From: an uncultured Mycoplasmataceae bacterium
Lineage (GTDB): Bacteria > Bacillota_I > Bacilli_A > Mycoplasmatales > Mycoplasmoidaceae
Length of the DNA: 64,000 bases
Assembly (NCBI GenBank): GCA_949282725.1
Contig: CASDPP010000001.1
Coordinates: 62,001-126,000 of the forward strand
Direction of reading: 5' to 3'
Positions 60,260-64,000 of this stretch are shown in pieces. The position numbers and the translations under genes are program-made. Below the pieces are notes generated by a model. That model ran no database searches, was not told the origin of the DNA, and saw only the letters and a list, made by a program, of their open reading frames with translations. How positions within the stretch are numbered: the stretch's first letter is position 1; every line of letters starts with the position of its first letter.

Positions 60260-62030
60260 TTAATTCCTCCTTAATTTTTTTAGCTATTTTTTTATTAACA
60301 AATTGACTGATTTCTTCAATTGAAGCGTTTGCTATATTAGCTACATTATCATAATGTCTTAGCAGCTTATTAATACTTATTGTTCCTAAACCTTTAATGT
60401 TTTTTAATTTCGATTTAAATTTAGAATCAATATTTCTTTTACGAAAGAAATTGATTGTATATCGGTGTATTTCTTCTTGAATGTTAAATAAGAAAAAGTA
60501 TAAAAAGGAATCAGGTTCCAAAATATATTGATCATTAATTGTAACAATTTTATGTGTTTTATGTTTATTATTTTTAGCTAAACCAATTACAGGGATAACA
60601 GAATCTAATTTAAGCTCTTTTAGTGCTTTAGTTGCAGAATTAACTTGTTGTTTTGATCCATCAACAATTATTAAATTGGGCAAAACAGATTTTTCATCAA
60701 TCATTTTATGATATTGTCTTTTTATTACTTCATACATATATTCAGTATCACTAGATAAACTTAGATCTTTAATAATAAATTTACGATATAGGTTTTTATT
60801 AAACTCACCATTTTCTAAAGCAATCATACATCCAACTTTATCTTCACCAAATAAATTAGACATATCAAAGACATGTATTAATGATAAGTTATCAATTCCA
60901 ATAATTTTTTTTAAATCATTAAATCCTTGTTCTTTTTTTCTTGTGTTATTTAAAAATATGTGGTAATTAGATTTTAAATAAGTTTTTGCATTATTTATGG
61001 CATTCAATAAAATGTCTTTAAATTTCCCTTTAGTAGGATTAATAAAAGTAATTTTCTTGAAAAATGTTTTTAATTCTTTTATTTGTTTTTTATCAATATT
61101 CAAATAACATTCTGAAGGATTAGCATTATTACCGTCATAATATTGAATCAAATAATTAGTAATAGTTTCATTAATGTTGTTGTTGTATAGTTCAACAATT
61201 TGTTCATTTTTTGCAAGCAGTTTTCCATTTACATACATAAACAAAACAATGGATAGTAGATTATTTCTTCGACAATAGCCCAATACATCAATATTTTTTT
61301 TAGTTGATAAATTAATATTTTGAGTTCCTTCTAATTCATTAATTGAATTGATTAAATCAAAATATTTTTTTGCTTGTTCATAATCTAAAGATTCAGAACA
61401 ACTTAGTTCTTTTTGTTTTAAATCCTTGATTATATTCTGATAATTCCCTTTAAAAAATTCATTTATATCCTTTTTGATTTTTAATCATTCAGAATCATTT
61501 ATTTTGTTAATACAAGGTCCAAGGCATTGTTTAATATCATAATATAAACACTTTTGTTTTGGAACAATATTACATTTTCTTAACGGGAATAATTGCAATA
61601 GCAAATTATAAATAGAATATTTATTGGAATTAGCTTGTGCAAAAGGACCATAATAAGTACCTTTATATTTTTTTAAATCTCTTGTATAAATTAATCTAGG
61701 ATATTTTTCATTAGTTAATACTATATAAGGATAAAAAGTACCGTCTTTTAATAAAATGTTATATTTAGGTTGATATTTTTTAATTAAATTATTTTCTAAA
61801 ATTAAAGCTTCATTTTCATTGTTTACAACAATGTAATCAACATCATAAATATTTTGGACTAATTTATTTGTTTTTAAATCTTTCGATTTTAAAAAATATT
61901 GATGTACACGAGAATAAATATTGTTAGCCTTACCTACATATATAATTTCCCCATACTTATTTTTTCATAAATAACAACCATGTTTTTTTGGGATTTTTGA
62001 TAATTTAAATTTTAATTCATTATTAAGCAT
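60252..62030 (-). CDS. uvrC: Excinuclease ABC subunit C
   Basis: 592 residues. It makes both incisions in nucleotide excision repair with UvrAB. An N-terminal GIY-YIG nuclease domain (HGCYLWKN...IIYVGKANN), a Cys-containing region (KQCLGPC), a UVR motif ([15 protein letters not shown]), the RNase H-like domain ([26 protein letters not shown]) and the C-terminal HhH repeats ([16 protein letters not shown]) are in the usual order. The start ATG overlaps the upstream hypothetical gene by 8 bases; yfcE overlaps its end. Confidence 0.94.
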
Positions 62031-62661
62031 AAAAAATTCTCTTTATTCTTAATAAAGAAACATAAACAACATAATTATCAATTGATGAAAAAGTTACTGT
62101 AGTTTCTTTATTTCAAAATTTTATTTCTTTTGAATTAAATTCAAAGTTATCTAATAAATTTAGATTGAAAGTAAAAAAATTTTTTTCATCAAGATAAAAA
62201 GTAATATTTTTATTAGAAATAAATATTTCTCCATTATTAAAATTTGAATTTCCTATTTTTACTGAAACAAGTTTGTATTTAAAATAGACATATTCATTAT
62301 TTTGTAGATTAAAAGGAACAAGAAGTTTTTTTAAATTTCTTTCTTTAGCAAACATAACTGAAAAAGCATGTAATACAAATTCTTCTTCATAAGATGTTAA
62401 ATGATCTTTAATTTTTAATAATGTAAGAATTCGATCTAATTTATTAGTTAACGAAAAAGAATAACGAAAATTAAATTTGAATCAATTACGAAAAATATCA
62501 AAACGGAATTTTAAAAATGCTTGGTCATATTTATAATCATAAAATTGAAATATTTTTCGGATATTAAAGAATGATAAATTGTTAAAATTATATTCACTAG
62601 GAATGGTTTTTAAAAAAGCTTGATATTCTTTTTCATTACAATTTCTAACAAATAACTTCAT
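62023..62661 (-). CDS. Hypothetical protein upstream of uvrC
   Basis: 212 residues; not recognised. Phe/Tyr/Asn-rich, no signal or membrane segment, one TGA Trp near residue 60. The N-terminal half is helical with basic patches; the C-terminal half (about 105-200) has alternating hydrophobic residues like a beta-rich domain (VSVKIGNSNFNNGEIFISNKN), which might be PH-like. It overlaps the uvrC start by 8 bases, so it is co-translated with uvrC. A role in DNA repair would be speculation. Confidence 0.7.
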
Positions 62662-62681
62662 AAAAAAATTATACTATTAAT

Positions 62682-63110
62682 ATGAAAATAAAAAAAAATA
62701 ACACTAAACTGTTAAATAAAATTTTCTTTAATCATAGTTTAAGAAAAAACAAATTTTATCATAAAAATTTATATATTAATTTTCAAGAAACACCAATTAA
62801 ATTAATTTGATGTAAATCATACAATGATTTAGAAAAATATTTATTTGGTTATAAAATTCATGATTTGAACTATGCAATTTATTTTCCGCATTTTACACAA
62901 TTAGAAATTGAAAAATTAAATATTTCATGTGATATTGTAGGAACAGACTACAGTCAAGAAACTGTTTTTTTTAAATCATACAAGAGAGATGATAAAATAT
63001 CTTTTTTCAATCAAAAGATAAAAAACTTAATTTTTTTACCAGAAGGAACAATCGATCATCACAATATTTTTTTTAATACTATTATTGGAACGAAAGAAAA
63101 AATGAGTTAA
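62682..63110 (+). CDS. Small hypothetical protein, possibly DUF192-like
   Basis: 142 residues. After a Lys/Asn-rich lead of about 35 residues, the sequence fits loosely to DUF192: LIWCKSYNDLEKYLFGYKI, YAIYFPHFTQ, LNISCDIVGTDYSQETVFFK and FLPEGTIDHHNI (family vLElpaGt). One TGA Trp. Divergent from the gene before it, across 20 bases. The family has no settled function. The match is by pattern alone. Confidence 0.55.
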
Positions 63111-63120
63111 TTAAAATTAA

Positions 63121-64000
63121 TTAATTCATTAGTTTTTTAAATGGATATTTAATTTTTCTTTCTTTTGTTAATATTTTCTTTCAATAATAACCAGATTTTT
63201 TAATATTTCTCATATGGTCTTTTTTAATTTCTATAAAACCATAAGTTATTTTAAATCCAGTTAGATGTTCGTATGAATCTAAAATAGGACTATATAAATA
63301 TCCAAAGCATTTTGATTTATTTTTTATTAAATCAATAAGAACATTTAAGTGTTCTTTGAAATAACTAATTCGATAGCTATCTTGAATAATTCCTTGTTGA
63401 CATTTAAATATTTTTTCATTTTTAATTCCTAATCCGTTTTCAGTAATTAATCAAGGAATGTTTTTTCAATATTTTTTTATTCACTTAGCAATAATTTTTA
63501 AACCATTTGGATAAATTTCAGTAGATGTATGGGTATTGATTATAGAGTTATTGCTTTTGTATCAATCAAAAGATAAAATGTTTAATTGGTTTTTTTTAGA
63601 TATAGATTTAATTCTTGAAGGATGATAATAATTAATACCAACAAAATCTAGTTTAGTGTTTTTAATTAATAATCAATTTGAATTATTTATCTGTGGTAAT
63701 AATTGATTTTGTTTTATTATTTTCAACAAATGAGAATTAATTTTTCCACAAATCATTAAATCTGCTAATCCTAAATTATATATTAAGTCATATAAATGTG
63801 ATGTTTGTTTATCAGATTTTGTTTGAGAAATAGCAGGATAAAAATTAAATGAATTACCTATTTTTTTGTTTTTATAATTTTTTTTAAAAAATTGAATTAT
63901 TTGTGTGTTTAAATAACCAATGTTACAAGCAGTCATTAAATATTTTTTAAAATTTTGTTTTGATAACGAATGTAAATGGTAATTAAAATCACAATTTGTT
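63121..64000 (-). CDS. 6-phospho-beta-glucosidase-like GH1 enzyme, C-terminal part
   Basis: About 292 residues, cut at the window end (N-terminus beyond 64000). It should hydrolyse phosphorylated beta-glucosides brought in by a PTS. The nucleophile motif WLITENGLG and the flanking FVGINYYHPSRI are present, and the usual C-terminal GY..W...D....G..KRFG block appears as GYLYSPILDSYEHLTGFKITYGFIEI, which lacks the Trp and has Tyr-Glu-His in place of the usual N/S-W. The acid/base NEP motif lies off the window. The degenerate last block leaves some doubt about activity. Confidence 0.8.

Overview
The window comes from an AT-rich mollicute (Mycoplasma-like) genome. TGA is read as tryptophan throughout: rpoB, rpoC, nrdD, ileS, fruA and most other genes have in-frame TGA codons at conserved Trp positions, and stops are only TAA or TAG. 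Genes are tightly packed, many overlap by 1-26 bases, Shine-Dalgarno sequences are seen at only a few starts, and all seven tRNA genes encode the CCA end. Signs of an anaerobic, fermentative, host-associated life are a pyruvate formate-lyase activase fragment, class III (anaerobic) ribonucleotide reductase nrdD-nrdG, glycolytic genes (eno, pfkA, pyk, tpiA), a fructose PTS and a 6-phospho-beta-glucosidase-like gene. The gene content would fit the Malacoplasma/Ureaplasma side of the mollicutes, but the species is inference only.

Layout. 1-2.1 kb: end of pflA, then a 5'-nucleotidase lipoprotein. 2.1-7.7 kb: tRNA-Leu, eno-pfkA-pyk, convergent galU, divergent pth. 7.8-12.2 kb: nrdD-nrdG, a convergent two-gene ABC exporter and three tRNAs. 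12.3-25 kb: the rpoB-rpoC operon from a consensus promoter, rplM-rpsI, tRNA-Ile, then the ECF vitamin-transporter core ecfA1-ecfA2-ecfT with truA. 25-29.7 kb: fructose PTS, mannose-6-phosphate isomerase, ispH and a LemA-like gene. 29.7-35 kb: ileS-mutM-coaE-dnaB-like. 35-44.8 kb: a 1253-residue lipoprotein, coaX, a CNNM/CBS protein, argS, a CvpA-like membrane protein and an Sfp-type phosphopantetheinyl transferase. 44.7-47.7 kb (minus): a four-gene operon with a trypsin-like lipoprotein protease, a PatB/MalY C-S lyase, a metallo-beta-lactamase-fold hydrolase and a 51-residue Cys-motif peptide. 47.7-50.6 kb: rpsO, pepF, tpiA. 50.7-56.3 kb (minus): a BspA-type leucine-rich-repeat surface protein behind a 16-base homopolymer promoter, then rnc, plsX, fakA-like and asp23-like. 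56.3-64 kb: rpmF, two tRNAs, nadE, obg, yfcE, uvrC, hypotheticals and a partial GH1 glucosidase.

The genes cover sugar uptake and glycolysis, anaerobic deoxynucleotide synthesis, transcription and translation, CoA, NAD and isoprenoid cofactor steps, lipid precursor supply (fatty acid kinase, PlsX, phosphopantetheinyl transferase), DNA repair and a variable-looking surface. The points most worth a second look are an NrdD that ends before its glycyl-radical loop, a homopolymer tract placed to phase-vary a BspA-like adhesin, the protease/C-S-lyase/hydrolase/Cys-peptide operon, and IspH plus an Sfp-type transferase in a reduced genome. No insertion sequence, prophage, CRISPR array or rRNA gene was seen.
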